Of a stretch of 64,000 bases of DNA, positions 25,583 through 36,626 are shown in pieces (the first letter of the stretch is position 1; each line of letters opens with the position of its first letter). Source of the DNA: Amphiura filiformis (taxonomy: Eukaryota > Echinodermata > Ophiuroidea > Amphilepidida > Amphiuridae); NCBI RefSeq assembly GCF_039555335.1, contig NC_092628.1, positions 79,548,713 to 79,612,712 of the forward strand. The letters are read 5' to 3'. Made by a program: the position numbers and the translations under genes. The notes under the pieces were generated by a model. The model was not told the DNA's origin. It saw only the letters and a program-made list of their open reading frames with translations, and ran no database searches.

Positions 25583-25969
25583 ATGGATCCAAAAACAACC
25601 CCATATTTATCTCGACGTCTCAAGATGATTTTCCTGATCCACTTCTTTTCCTTAGTAGCTCTGCTTTTGCATAATGTGGTTCCATGTGCAGGTATTGGGG
25701 AGGTAATTTATGCCATAAATGCCGGTGGTGATTCTCATATTGATGTACATGGTATAAAATACGATGCTGACCCTGCACAATTTGGTGTCGCTTCAGACTA
25801 TGGCAAATCTATGATAATTCAGAGAGTCCCTCCTCAAGATGCAACGATCTATCAGACAGAGAGGTATGATCTCAGCTCATTTGCATATGATATTCCAGTG
25901 GAAGATGAAGGAGATTATGTTTTGGTACTCAAATTTAGCGAAGTCTGGTTTGCTGCATCCGGACAAAAA
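25583..25969 (+). CDS. mlec: Malectin, coding exon 1 (signal peptide and N-terminal half of lectin domain)
   Basis: Malectin is a type I membrane protein of the endoplasmic reticulum. It binds diglucosylated high-mannose N-glycans and, in vertebrates, works with ribophorin I in glycoprotein quality control. This exon gives residues 1-129. A hydrophobic signal peptide lies at about 15-36 (MIFLIHFFSLVALLLHNVVP); Met15 is an alternative start. The malectin domain starts at about residue 40: INAGGDSHIDVHGIKYDADP, SDYGK, YQTERY, EGDYVLVLKFSEVWFA. Tyr73, Tyr95 and Phe123 match sugar-contacting positions known from Xenopus malectin (Tyr67, Tyr89, Phe117 by my alignment); the position of Tyr116 is Trp122 here. 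The exon ends in phase 0 at a GTAAGT donor (25,970). The CDS continues at 33,618, 45,898 and 47,040. Confidence 0.95.
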
Positions 25970-26365
25970 GTAAGTAAGCTTATCAATCATTCAGTCATCA
26001 TATTTACAGTTACACTCTAAAAAAGTGTAATCTTAAGTAATTTTTCCTTCGTAATAAGATCCTCTACTAAGGTCAGTACATGATGCATGCAATTCAATGA
26101 CATGTGTGTCCAAAGAAGTGTCTTGTACGATCTTCTTCTACCGGTGTCGGTGAGTACATGTATTCCTCTCTTCGATAGTATCATCGTACGTAAACTGTGC
26201 AGTGCAAATGTGGACGAGCGGGAACACGGCTTCTAGCATTTGTAGCTGCTCATGAAGAAAAATATATACAGGTGCAGACGTGCAGTTGCCGATAAGGTGC
26301 GAGAAAAACCGTGCGAGTAAAAAGAATCCAAGACTTGAGGACTCATGGACTAACATACATTACGA

Positions 26366-26690
26366 CTAACGTAGTGCCAGTGGATGCAGATTATTTCGAA
26401 ACTGGTCCAGGGATTCTGCTGACACTAATAGGCCTAGGAGTCGGTTCCAGAGACAGATGACACTCGGGGAAAAATGAGTACTGGTAGGCTTGAATCCTGC
26501 AGTGCTGTTGCCTGTACTGCATTGTGTTCTCTTGTGGTCTCGGAGGATTGGTACAGGAAAGGAGGGCCAGATGGTATGGCTACAAGACCATAAACAATGC
26601 GGTACATCATGATCATTTTGTTGCACATGAGCTCACCTGTCATGAAGGGTCTTCTAGCTAAGATCTTCCAGCATGCTGGTGACTAGGTCT
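26366..26690 (-). pseudogene. Decayed LINE 3' end (CR1/jockey-like reverse transcriptase C-terminus)
   Basis: On the minus strand the text reads MMYRIVYGLVAIPSG, then after a frameshift VICLWNRL and VSAESLDQFRNNLHPL. These are the typical last words of many CR1/jockey-clade LINE polyproteins (tolerated form: MMYKIVNGLV..P, then FFP..I..WN.LP...V.A.SL..F...L). Only the C-terminal ~100 residues remain, in two frames. It lies in malectin intron 1 in antisense. Confidence 0.75.
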
Positions 26691-27654
26691 GTTATCGACA
26701 CATGACACGATTTGTAATTCAATACTTTGTCGGGGGAAAAATATGACAATCGACACATGTCGAAACTCGCAATGAGATTTAAAAATGCTGAAAAAAGTCA
26801 ATAGAGTTACAATTACCGACTTCCGGTGTAAACATACTTCCTGATTCGTTCTGCTTCCGGGTTCGGGTCAACTTTGGGAGGTACTTTTTGACCTTCCGAT
26901 GAAAACATGATTGTACGGTTAGCTTATAATTCGGACAAAATAGTATGGAAATTTCTTTTTTCCCCCTTTTTGATTCACTTTATAATGCATCATACACACT
27001 CGGACGTTTATCACAAAGTGTGCGCAGCGCAGCTATGGTCATCATCACGCTGTTGGCAGTGCTCTGTTTACATGTACATTCAAATATGGTCAAGAAGTGC
27101 AAAAAGTTCTACATGTAGTAACCAGCCAAAGGCAAAATTTTTGATCACCAGAGGTCATCAGGAGCATGTGTTTTCACAGCAGAAAGTTCCAAGATACATT
27201 GGTGTACAACCAGAATTTACCAGATTCAGAAATCAATGTACCGTTCTGTAGTTCAGACAGGGCCTGGTTAATATGAGTTGACAGCTTTTCACCTCATATT
27301 AATTAATGTGTGATTTTGACCTAAAGAGTGTGTGTTTCACTGCTTGTTTGAACTGCTTGTCGCCTGTCGGAACTTCCTTCATGTAGTGCAGCTTCAATCA
27401 TTAAAATAATCTACAAACTATGGTTAGCAAAGGCGATCCATGAGCAATCAGTAAAAGTTTGTGCAAAATATATTTGTGAGGTGCAAGTTATAAACAGATG
27501 CTGAGTGAAGTTGCTAGCCCATGTCAACTTGAGTCATTGAGGGATGGTGACTGGGCCAGGTCCATTTTCAGTGAATTCCAGTCCAGGCAGGCTGCTGGTA
27601 TTATGAAGGAGGCACAGATAGTTGGGTGTTGCAGAATGGTAACCAGAATCGTGA

Positions 27655-28680
27655 ATCATGTCTTCGATGGAATATGAAGCCTCAGCCAATTTTGGAGTAA
27701 TGAGAATCCAAAATCTCAGATACAGTATGCTGAAAACACTATGCTCATATGTGGAAGTAGAGAAGCATTGATGGAACTACTGCTTTGTGTTGAGCAAGCT
27801 AGTGAGAAGACGTGCCTGTTTCTTAACACCAAGAAGACCACTTTGAGATAATGGTTCTTGATAGCAAGATCAGTGATGAGTTCTGCGTAGAGGACAGATG
27901 AGGTTCAGGAATTTGAATATTTGGGGTCACAGATCAACATCAAAAGTGACAGTCTACTGAAATCAAACAGCGATAGCAGGGAGAACAACCCAAAATATGC
28001 TCAACATCTGGAAGGGAACGGGCCTGTCAGCAGAGCTATACACTTTCTAAAGGCAACATTCTTCGCCATTGCTACATACGGATCTCATCAGGCACCAACC
28101 AAAGAATGGTAACAAATGTATCATTTTTGAAATGTGGTGAACAAATGATTACAGAACAGATGAATTCAGAAAGTATCCTGGCAAGATGAGAACAAATTGA
28201 CTCTGGTACTGAGAGATCACATCAATTCAAAGCTAGAAAACTTGGTCATATTATGCAGAAGGAGAATAGCATCAACAGGGGTCGGTAGAAGTTAGCATAG
28301 GGAGAGGGCATCCAACAACAGTATGGACAGATGGCATAAAAAAAGGTAGGGAAAGGATGAAGTATGGCAGCAGCAGGGGTCAATTTAGCCACTGGCCCGC
28401 TTGCCCTGGCCAGTAGTTCTCTCGTAGGGCCAGAAGAATTTCCATCTGGATGGCCCAGTTGGGATTTTGGCAAAATTATGAATTTATAGCATGTTGCAAT
28501 ATAATTAAAACACATTGAAATAGAATCTGGGCCAGTGGATTTGCTCTTGGGCCAGCCCAAAACCTTCCGATTATTGCTCCTTATATAATTATTTCTACCC
28601 CTGCAGCAGTTGGATGGTAAGCTCCTGTGAAGGCCACAGCAGTGCCTGTGCCTATGGTGCATCTGACAAAAGAGAGAACT
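27655..28680 (+). pseudogene. Decayed LINE reverse transcriptase (RTE-like C-terminal half)
   Basis: Fragments in several frames match the end of a LINE reverse transcriptase: QYAENTMLICGSREALMELL, VEQASEKTCLFLNTKKT, then EYLGSQINIKSDS, IWKGTGL-type text, KATFFAIATYG, and C-terminal words (GHIM, RR-type) at about 28,230-28,320. The normal catalytic box YADD reads YAEN (27,726-27,737). Stops and frameshifts are frequent. The copy is split by a 230-bp MITE (28,374-28,603), so the LINE is older than that insertion. The clade is inferred from the 'ATYG...' and 'YLGS.I' words. Confidence 0.75.
28374..28603. mobile_element. hAT-like MITE inserted in the LINE remnant
   Basis: Begins CAGGGGTCAATTT and ends CTACCCCTG. 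A direct repeat GCAGCAG is found at both edges (28,367-28,373 and 28,603-28,609), compatible with a 6-8 bp target duplication. LINE similarity continues on both sides. The interior has 'gggccag' words in both directions. Confidence 0.7.
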
Positions 28681-28970
28681 ACATGTATAACCTACTCATC
28701 AGATGGTGGGGACAGTGTGGAGTCATGTTATATTTTTTTTATTGGGCACACTGTACAAATGTATACTGAATATGGTAGTTCCGGGTAATAAACTCCTCAA
28801 AAAAATTTTGGAAAGTTTTTTTTCTCAGATTATTTGTGACATGTAACATGTTCATATTGTGTGTTGCATATTAATGGATAGCTACTTTATTCCCCTTTAC
28901 AATGACATCACATTTTTGAGACAATCACCTTTTTTCATGCCTGAATACACATCTTGTGAATGTACATGTA

Positions 28971-29640
28971 GGGCGCCGTTCGCTATCCCTAAGGACCGCT
29001 ATCTCTAAGGTTCACTATCTCTATGGTTCGATATCACTAATTACAAAAAAGGTCCACTATACCTAAGGTTCGATATCACTAATTGGGAATAAAGTTCGCT
29101 ATTTCTAAGGCTCGATATCACTAATTTTAAATTTATGAAGTTTGCTATCACTAATTTTAAATAAGGCCCGCTATCTCTAATTTAAACAAGGTTCGCTATC
29201 TCTAAGGTTCGCTATCACTAATTTAAAATAAGGCCTGCTATCCCTAATTTTAACAAGGCCCTGTATCTCTAAGGTTCGCTATCTCTAATTTCAAATAAGA
29301 CCCGCACCGCAATCTCTAGGGTTCGTTATCTCTAAGGTTCGCTATCACTAATTTGAATAGCGAACCTGATTTGAAATTAGAGATAGTGGGCCTTATTTAA
29401 AATTAGTGATAGCGAACCTTATTTGATTAGTGATATCGAACCTTAGAAGTAGCGGACCTTATTCCGAATTAGTGATGTCGAACCTTAGAAGTAGCGGACC
29501 TTTTTATAGGCATAGCGAACCCTTTTCTCTATTAGAGATAGCGGGATTTTCATCTCCATTGAACTTACACGTTAGTGATAGCGAACCTTAGAGATAACGA
29601 ACCTTAGAGACAGCGGTCCTTAGAGATAGAGGGATGTTAC
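28971..29640. mobile_element. Foldback element made of 'GGTTCGCTATCTCTAA' minisatellite, copy A
   Basis: The left half consists of about 15 units of the form 'ggttcgctatctctaa' with spacers like 'tttaaaataa'. The right half consists of the complement ('ttagagatagcgaacc'). The whole is a 670-bp imperfect palindrome with a turning point near 29,355. It starts GGGCGCCG and ends GATGTTAC. Unit variants (TTCGCTAT, CCCGCTAT, TCGATATCAC) are mixed on both arms. Copy B is at 61,336-62,302. No gene. Confidence 0.8.
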
Positions 29641-29868
29641 GGAATGTAGTGGGGTCTCAAACAGATGTGCCAAATTGACTAGGGGCCCTTCATGCTTTAT
29701 ACTTTATGGAATCACTGAACACCAACTTAAAATGCTGCTGCACTCATGCCAGCGCATGCTCACAAGGACTAGAAAATTTGACCATATTTCATCCATCTTA
29801 CATATATATACAATGTTTGCATTGGTTACCAATTCAGTATCGCATTATTTTATAAATTAAATCTAATG

Positions 29869-29999
29869 TACCGGAACTAAAATTTGCTACTCACTTTGCT
29901 ATGTTGCAGCCGAAAACGTCGGACTTCATCAGGCATCTGATGTCCGATGTTTTTTGATGCAACATAGCATTTAGTGAGTTGCAAATTTTAGTTCCAGTA
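29869..29999. mobile_element. Small palindromic MITE
   Basis: Left end TACCGGAACTAAAATTTGC; right end 'gcaaattttagttcc' plus agta. Arms of about 55 bp meet near 29,935, with 'catcaggcatctgatg' at the centre. 131 bp, no coding capacity. Confidence 0.7.
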
Positions 30000-30013
30000 T
30001 TACAATGTAGATT

Positions 30014-30264
30014 AATAGAGGCCCTGCATGAAATTATCGATTGGCTCCAAACAAAGGATTTGAACCGGTGTCCTTCACTGTAGTTATGGCGGAGTGCAGT
30101 CAATTCAATCAAATGTTGTCATCAACCTATTTGATCGTAGTGCAGGGTTATGTCATTATGTGTGTGACGAACTGTCACGGTAGATTGCAATCATGCTTTT
30201 GTTGAATGCATTTGAGTAGTCCGCCATATTTACGGGATGATACGTCACATGCAAGGCCTCTATT
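30014..30264. mobile_element. AATAGAGGCC MITE, copy 1
   Basis: The ends are inverted: AATAGAGGCCCTGCATG and CATGCAAGGCCTCTATT. The 251-bp body is well conserved with a copy in opposite orientation at 62,782-63,032. The body contains 'ggatttgaaccggtgtcc', resembling a tRNA T-arm, but no A box is seen at the right distance. Confidence 0.8.
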
Positions 30265-30728
30265 TACAAAATAATGTTTTGAACTACTGGTACTAGATGA
30301 ATAATCTTCACCAAAATATCAGTATTGCATTCATTTCAAACTCTCATGACATGGCACCTTCTAATGAACTTACCAATTTATATAATTAGGCTATATTTTA
30401 TCATGTGACCTAATGTACATCATTGGTAAAGCATCTTCTTTTTGTTCCTCGGACTTCTTCATTTTTCGTGAATCACTTGATGTTTTCAAAAAGACTGTAA
30501 AAATTCATCTGCAAGAATGACAATTGACTTCAACAAATATATGTGACTGTTTTTAAAATTGTGTGTTAATATTTATTTGTTTCAATGTTTGCACCTCGGA
30601 ATAGGTTGTCTAGATAGATAGCGCATTATAAATTTATGCATTAATATTATTTTATTATTATTATTTGTGTTAGCCAAGTCTACTAAAAATTTGTAGGAAT
30701 AGAGGCATTATCAGGCATGAATATATAT

Positions 30729-30794
30729 ATGTAAGGCTTGTGGCTCATTTTACAATGTATGTATACATTGTAAAATGAGCCACAAGCCTTACAT
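30729..30794. repeat. Perfect 31-bp palindrome with 4-nt loop
   Basis: Positions 30,729-30,759 are exactly complementary to 30,764-30,794, with loop TGTA. Arm text starts ATGTAAGGCTTGTGGCTC. No bulges at all. Confidence 0.9.
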
Positions 30795-31877
30795 TTGTAT
30801 GCAAATTTGACACTATTAACCATCCAAAGAAAGAATTAAACACAAACAATTAATGGTAGCATGTAGGTTTTACATGTATAGCTGGAGCGTGTTTATACAC
30901 ATGTCCACACTTTTAAAAAATCTATAAAACCAATATTTGGTCTAATAATGAATATGAATATTTTCAGAGTTATACCTAACAAATTTGCTTGAACATTTTT
31001 AAAAACAAGAAACAAAATGGAAGCAGCACCATCTTAATTAATTATGCAATATGTACTGTAGACCTGTGTAACTTATTGTATTAAATAAGATGAGTCTTTT
31101 GGAACAATAGGATAATGAATTAACCAAGTCAGAATTGCATAGCAAACGAGATTCCTGAATGTGTATTATTCCTGTGTCACTCCTCATGGGCTATTGTTCA
31201 CTCTAGCATATAAAAAAAAAATAACAGGTGAAACTTGTTAATTGTCAGGACTTCAGATTGTGTTAACAGGTCTTTTTTCAGTATTGCCAGTCTTCAGGAA
31301 ATTTCCTTATTCCAGGAAATTTTACTGGGATGATCCTGTATAAATGTATGGGCAAAGTACATTTTTGTCAAATTTTTTTTTTCCATTTCAGGATTTTCTG
31401 ACAACACTGACTGGCATCTCTGTTTTTTAAAATGCATAAAACATTTGCTTGGGGTTTGAAAAAACAAACCATCTTGTGATATCAGGAATTAACAGATTTT
31501 GCGTTAACAGGTTTCCACTGTAATTGCTTTGTAACAGGAGCTTGTGTTGCAAGCCATTGATATGAAGCATATTGTGCATGAATGGACATGAATTAACCTA
31601 ATTGGCTAGATGAATATATTATCCAAATGACCAAATCTTACTTGAGTATATTGTGCAAAAAATGGACATTACGGTCGTTAGCGTAATTGGCTTCAATATG
31701 AATAATATATTTGTCAAATTTCTCATCCTTCATTAAATCTTCATTTGTCTGTTAATGAAACTATTGTCTGTAATGAATCGGGAATTAAGATATTTTAATA
31801 ATTAATGGTCAAATTGACATAAGCAGTGTGAATTTGCATTCTAATTTCACAAAGAAGATTTACAGTAGAGCAGATGT

Positions 31878-32297
31878 CAGGGTTGTTTGATTTAAATCAC
31901 GCCAATTTAAATCATTGACTGGATTTTAAAAACAAATACTAGTACTGAAAAATCAACTTTTGTCATTTTTTACCATCTATAAATTATATATGTAAGTTAA
32001 TTTATTTTATTTCATTCCTAATGTTTACTACAACTTTTGGATACAGTTAAAATACCTCTATGATGTCACTTTATCTACACTTTATTGCCAAAAATTCATC
32101 TTCAAGGTGCAGAATTCAACAGGTTTTTTCCAGTAATTTTACCAAATTTTTTCTTTACAATAATTAATTTCACATGTTTATGAATAGCATTCTGCGGGTA
32201 TTCTTTTGACTTTTTCATGGGGTATAGCAGTTCTTGGAATAAAAAAAATAATACAAAATCTGATTTTTAAAAAAAATCAAAAAAATCAACAACCCTG
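31878..32297. mobile_element. hAT-like MITE with perfect 8-bp TSD
   Basis: Begins CAGGGTTGTTTGATTT and ends with the near-complement 'aaaaatcaacaaccctg'. The flanks are an exact 8-base repeat, GCAGATGT, at 31,870-31,877 and 32,298-32,305. 420 bp, AT-rich, no coding capacity. hAT assignment rests on CAGGG ends plus the 8-bp duplication. Confidence 0.9.
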
Positions 32298-32821
32298 GCA
32301 GATGTAGTAGTGCACATGAGATAACATGTATACATTTGCCATAAATTATGCATCACTGTTCATGAACCGCTTTTTTAATATTATTTCTTTCCATTTTAAT
32401 ATAAATTGTTTGTAATTCCGAGAAAATCAAGGATTGTAGTCAACATTGAAATTAAAAACTGTTTTAAATGTGTGGTGTGTGTAGATGGTGAAAAAGATAT
32501 GAATTATTCATGCGGGTGTCATTGCATATATGTGTGAAGGTCTGGAGAGTTGCAACACCTTTGTGTCACTAAGAGATGATCAGGTGTCACTTGTTTCCTC
32601 CTCCTAGTAGTTGAATGCCTGTATGAAATTAATTGGCAAAGACTACATGTAGCATCTCATCAAAGATTCAGTTTTTACTTGTGAGATATGGATGATTTTC
32701 GGATAGACAAGGTCTTGTTGGTCGAAGCAGCCAAATAAAAATTGATTTTCATTATCTAAATCAATATATTATTGAAAAATAACACTTTGATGTTTTCCAA
32801 AAGTTCATTCTACAAATCATA

Positions 32822-33207
32822 TACCGTATTCGTCCGAGCATAGTCCCACGTTCGAGTATAGTCCCACCCCCCATTTTTCGAAAAATTCCAGAAATTGTAA
32901 AAAAAAAAAATATATAAAAAATTTCAAGATGTTTTGTATTTTTAATATGAAAATTGATAATTTGTATTCATGTCATACTCTATTAATGATTTCAAAATGC
33001 ATTCAAATTCAATGCATTTTGAAATCATTAATTTTTTTTTAGGTCAACCATGAATGATCCTAGCATCTAGGTCTAGGTCCAGGGACACTCCAAAACCAAA
33101 AAAAAAACCCTTTTTTGTTTTTTGAAATTCCGAGTATAATCCCACCCCCAATTGTGAAAAATGTTCACCTAAAAAACGGGTGGGACTATACTCGGACCAA
33201 TACGGTA
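32822..33207. mobile_element. MITE with TACCGTATTCGTCCGAG ends
   Basis: Left end TACCGTATTCGTCCGAG and right end CTCGGACCAATACGGTA are inverted, with flanking TA that fits a mariner-like TA target. Second-order modules 'agtcccac' repeat near both ends. The centre contains 'gtcatactctattaatgat' and 'ggtctaggtccag', the same core as the unrelated-ended element at 5,115-5,720. Confidence 0.8.
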
Positions 33208-33617
33208 CTTTGAAAACTTGATTTATTGTTATTTTAATGAGTTATGTATGTTTTACAAAAGTGTTGTTGTTTCTGCACTCTTTACATCATACAACTGTAA
33301 CTCAAGAACCACAGGACCTACAAAAGTATATCTGTGATACTTAGTATTTGAATTCTTCTACACACTCGCTATGAAATGATCAATGCAAGTTTTACCAAGG
33401 CCAGATGCTGTGAATTACCAAATCGCAACAGTTTAAAACAGTTGATAACCTTAATAAAGCAAAAACATTATACTAATCAGCATAACCACCTGCTCCAGGT
33501 GATTTTAAATGACATTTGAGATACAAGATAATGTTACTGAAATCTACTTTAATACACTCTATAGGAGGTGCACCTGTAACCACTTGATTAATTTTCCTCC
33601 TATTTTGAATCTTACAG

Positions 33618-33798
33618 GTATTTGATGTGGTATTAAATGAGCAGCATCAAGTCATAAGCAACCTGGACATCTATGAGAAGGTGGGGACGAGGATCGGCTC
33701 ATGATGAACTTGTACCTTTCACTATTACCAAAGGCAAACTCAAAGTCAAAGGAGAGGTGTCTACATTCCATGGTACATTAATGGTGGAATTTGTCAAG
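33618..33798 (+). CDS. mlec: Malectin, coding exon 2 (with a one-base frameshift)
   Basis: The exon follows acceptor TTACAG and ends at donor GTAACT (33,799). It encodes [23 protein letters not shown], then, one base out of frame, [20 protein letters not shown] and [13 protein letters not shown], the second half of the malectin domain. Length 181 is one more than a multiple of three. The shift maps to the run GGGG at 33,683-33,686: with three G the reading would pass through [11 protein letters not shown], in line with the family's VG..(S/T)AHDE. As written, translation meets TGATGA within a few codons. A homopolymer error in the assembly is the simplest explanation; a real null allele is possible. 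Confidence 0.92.
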
Positions 33799-34484
33799 GT
33801 AACTATTCAAGGTGTCCCCTCACCCCCCCCCCAAAAAAGCAAGGAAAAATAAGTATCTTTTTTTGCCGTATAATATGATGTGCTTTAGCTCTGTAAATTC
33901 TGCATAATTTTATTATGGTTGATCTTATTATGAAAAATACCATCTTACGATCAATACTTGCTGGGTATAATGTCTACACAGGAATTATGCCCATTAATTG
34001 TTAATGGGTTCATTGATTGATTTAAGAAGTGAACAAAATTTTTATTTGTTCAATTATTTGTTTAATCGTCCATTCATCTGTCTGCCTATTCGTTCGTTCA
34101 TTCATCTGTGCCCAAAATGAAATATGTGTTTGAGTGTTTGGCTGCTTTCCTTAAATGCGCTAATATGTACATACTATGAACCTGTGTTTAGACTATTCTC
34201 TTGTTACATGAGACAAATATCCAGCTGCTGATAGTTATCATTCTGGATTTAATATCAAAATCAATTGGTAAGAGGCATTAACCTATTTTGTTAAATCTTA
34301 TTTTGCAAGAAGAGTGTGTACTCTACAAGTGGATCTAAGATCTATATTTAAAGATGTATAATCTACAAATTTTTATGTCCAAATGCATTTTTTTAAACAA
34401 TTTATCCCTTCACATCATGGTATTTTACACTTTTTTCTGCCAAGTTCATCAATAAAACATGTCATGAAAGACTTTGAAATATGC
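33799..34484. other. Malectin intron 2, left unique part
   Basis: AT-rich intronic sequence with a short C run (33,823-33,834) and no element I can define. Confidence 0.5.
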
Positions 34485-34872
34485 GTGGGCCCAAATGGGC
34501 AACCCAGATGGTACATGTACAATGTATGGTTTTAGTATTTTGAGTCATTCCATGCCAACTCAGCATGAAAGTTAACCCATACTCATGGATTTTTTCCTTA
34601 TTTTGTGTACTGGTAGATACTATTGAGAAATGAAAAACCTGAAAATTTGAGGTCGTAACTCCCTTTCGTTTCCGCGCTACAGCAATTTGAAATTTAGGGG
34701 GGCCACGCGAAAACAACGCGTCGCGAGGTCTACTTTGATTTTCAAGGTGGCATAATTTCTAAAGTATATATCCCACACCCCTGAAAATTTGTATTCTGGG
34801 CTAACTTTTTGTTTAGAATCCTAATATGCAACTTAGAAGTTAATAGGATATACCATATTGAAGATATCATAT

Positions 34873-35113
34873 GAAGAGCTTTGTTTCAAAACCCCTTGCC
34901 AAATTTTGAGAACATATCAAAAAATCATCCAAATAATCACTGATATAAGTGTTTTTCAACAAAAGCAGTTTTTGGCTGGATGCTCATCCTACCCAAGCAT
35001 CTCGCCAAAAACTGCTTTTGTTGCAAACCCCATATATCAGTGATTTTTTGATGATTTTGATGTGTTCTCAAAATGGGCAAGTGGATGTAAGGGGTTTTGA
35101 AACAAAGCTCTTC
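34873..35113. mobile_element. Palindromic insert in the foldback element's left arm
   Basis: A 241-bp hairpin with arms of about 105 bp: GAAGAGCTTTGTTTCAAAAC at the left and its complement at the right, centre near 34,990 ('caaaagcagtttttggc' and complement). The right arm of the host foldback element lacks it and runs straight through ('aaagatatgatggtc'), so it is a later insertion. Confidence 0.8.
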
Positions 35114-35204
35114 AATTATGATGGTCTAAGTATAGCCGAAAATCAAAGCTGGGCCCACTTCAGGGGGGTCGTATCACCAAAACCCAAAATATTTTAAAGT
35201 CCCA

Positions 35205-35385
35205 GACTCAGTACACGGTCGATCTTACCGTTTCCGATGTTGATTAAGATACTTCTTGCATCGATCCCGAGATGCGGAAAAACCAATAGTCATTTTGTCC
35301 CACATAAATGAATAAATAACAAAACCCCGATCCCCGGTGGACTCACCCAAAAGGTGACGTCACACCATATGATCGTCCCTTATCC
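35205..35385 (+). repeat. DIRS element left inverted terminal repeat
   Basis: Starts GACTCAGTACACGGTCGATC and contains 'ccgatgttgattaagata' and 'ggtgacgtcacacc'. The complement forms the right terminal repeat. The outer ~60 bases recur, complemented, in the internal complementary region. Confidence 0.9.
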
Positions 35386-36176
35386 TCCTTGGTCTCCGAC
35401 TGACACAGGCGTGCCTATCGATTGTTCATAGCACTGTGTATCAATTTCTCGACCAAAGCGAGATATCTGGTTGTAGTTTCACACCTTAGGTAAAACCAAA
35501 CCGGTATTGTTCGACTGAGGATAGTTTTGACGGCATTTTCTGGCGAAAAAGTGACAAAAAAGCGATCCAAAACTTAGCTACATATCGTGCCTCCGTTTGT
35601 ATATGGGACACACGAGCAATTCAAAATGGCCGCTCGTTGGCGCCATTCATTTTGTTTCCCACGTAAAACAACCATTGCAGCCTGTAAGTTACAATAGATG
35701 TTTGTACATACACATTGTATTTCATGTACGGTAGGTTATTGTTGCTATGTTAGGGTGATTACTCTATCGTTATGTCTTCATTACCGTCCAATAAAGGCGA
35801 GTTAATCAGATATTCATACGGTGGGGATTGGTAGGGACCCGTCTGACATTTAGTAATAAAGTTAGCCAGTCCTTACTTTACCACTAACGTTAGCGACCAG
35901 CCTCCGTGCTCAGGTTTGCTTACTGGGCTTGAGTCGGCGTGTTGGGGGGGTAGTGCCCCCTCCCTTTCTCCTCGCTTCGCCTCGGCCCTGTCGGGCTTGC
36001 CCTTCCCTGGTGACGGAGCGGGACCCACACCCGCTCTGTTTCACCCACAGGGAGTGCTCACGATCTTCTAGATGTCTTTCTTTTGCTTAGGACTCTCCGA
36101 GTTCCAGCTTGACGATTGGGATAGGCTCCGTCATCGCCATAAGACGAAGAAGAAATCTACCAAGGGCACTGGTAAG

Positions 36177-36626
36177 GTCGATCACGGTGGATTCTGCTGT
36201 GACAGCCCCTATGGGTCATGGCAGGTCTGCTTAAGGGGCTCCGGTCCCCGGACAAGCAAGCGGTTCCTTCGGGGACTGCTAAGCGCGTCCAAAGGCTCAG
36301 CAGCCAGCGAAAGCACTGACTATCGTCGGAGCAAAGTAGCAGGCAGCAGAGCGGTAACCACCAGCGAAAACCCTAGCGGGTTTTGCAGCAGGAGGATACC
36401 AGTCGATCGGTAGATTCTGCTGTGACAGCCCCTATGGGTCATGGCAGGTCTGCTTAAGGGGCTCCGGTCCCCGGACAAGCAGGCGGTTCCTTCGGGACTG
36501 CTAAGCGGCGTCCAAAGGCTCAGCAGCCAGCGAAAGCACTGACTATACGTCGGAGCAAAGTAGCAGGCAGCAGAGCGGTAACCACCAGCGAAAACCCTAG
36601 CGGGTTTTGTAGCAGGAGGATACCAG
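36177..36626 (+). repeat. 225-bp tandem duplication in the DIRS gag region
   Basis: The segment starting GTCGATCACGGTGGATTCTG at 36,177 is repeated from 36,402 (GTCGATCGGTAGATTCTG) with very few differences. A third, partial unit ('agcgaaaatcctcacggg') follows at about 36,630. The near-identity of the copies indicates a recent event or a feature of the family. Confidence 0.9.

Noticed and set aside
28971..29640. Regularly spaced repeats resembling a CRISPR array
   Set aside because: The units have no unique spacers, occur in both orientations as a palindrome, and the DNA is animal.
30729..30794. A microRNA precursor hairpin
   Set aside because: Arms are perfectly complementary with a 4-nt loop and no bulges, more like a recent inverted duplication.
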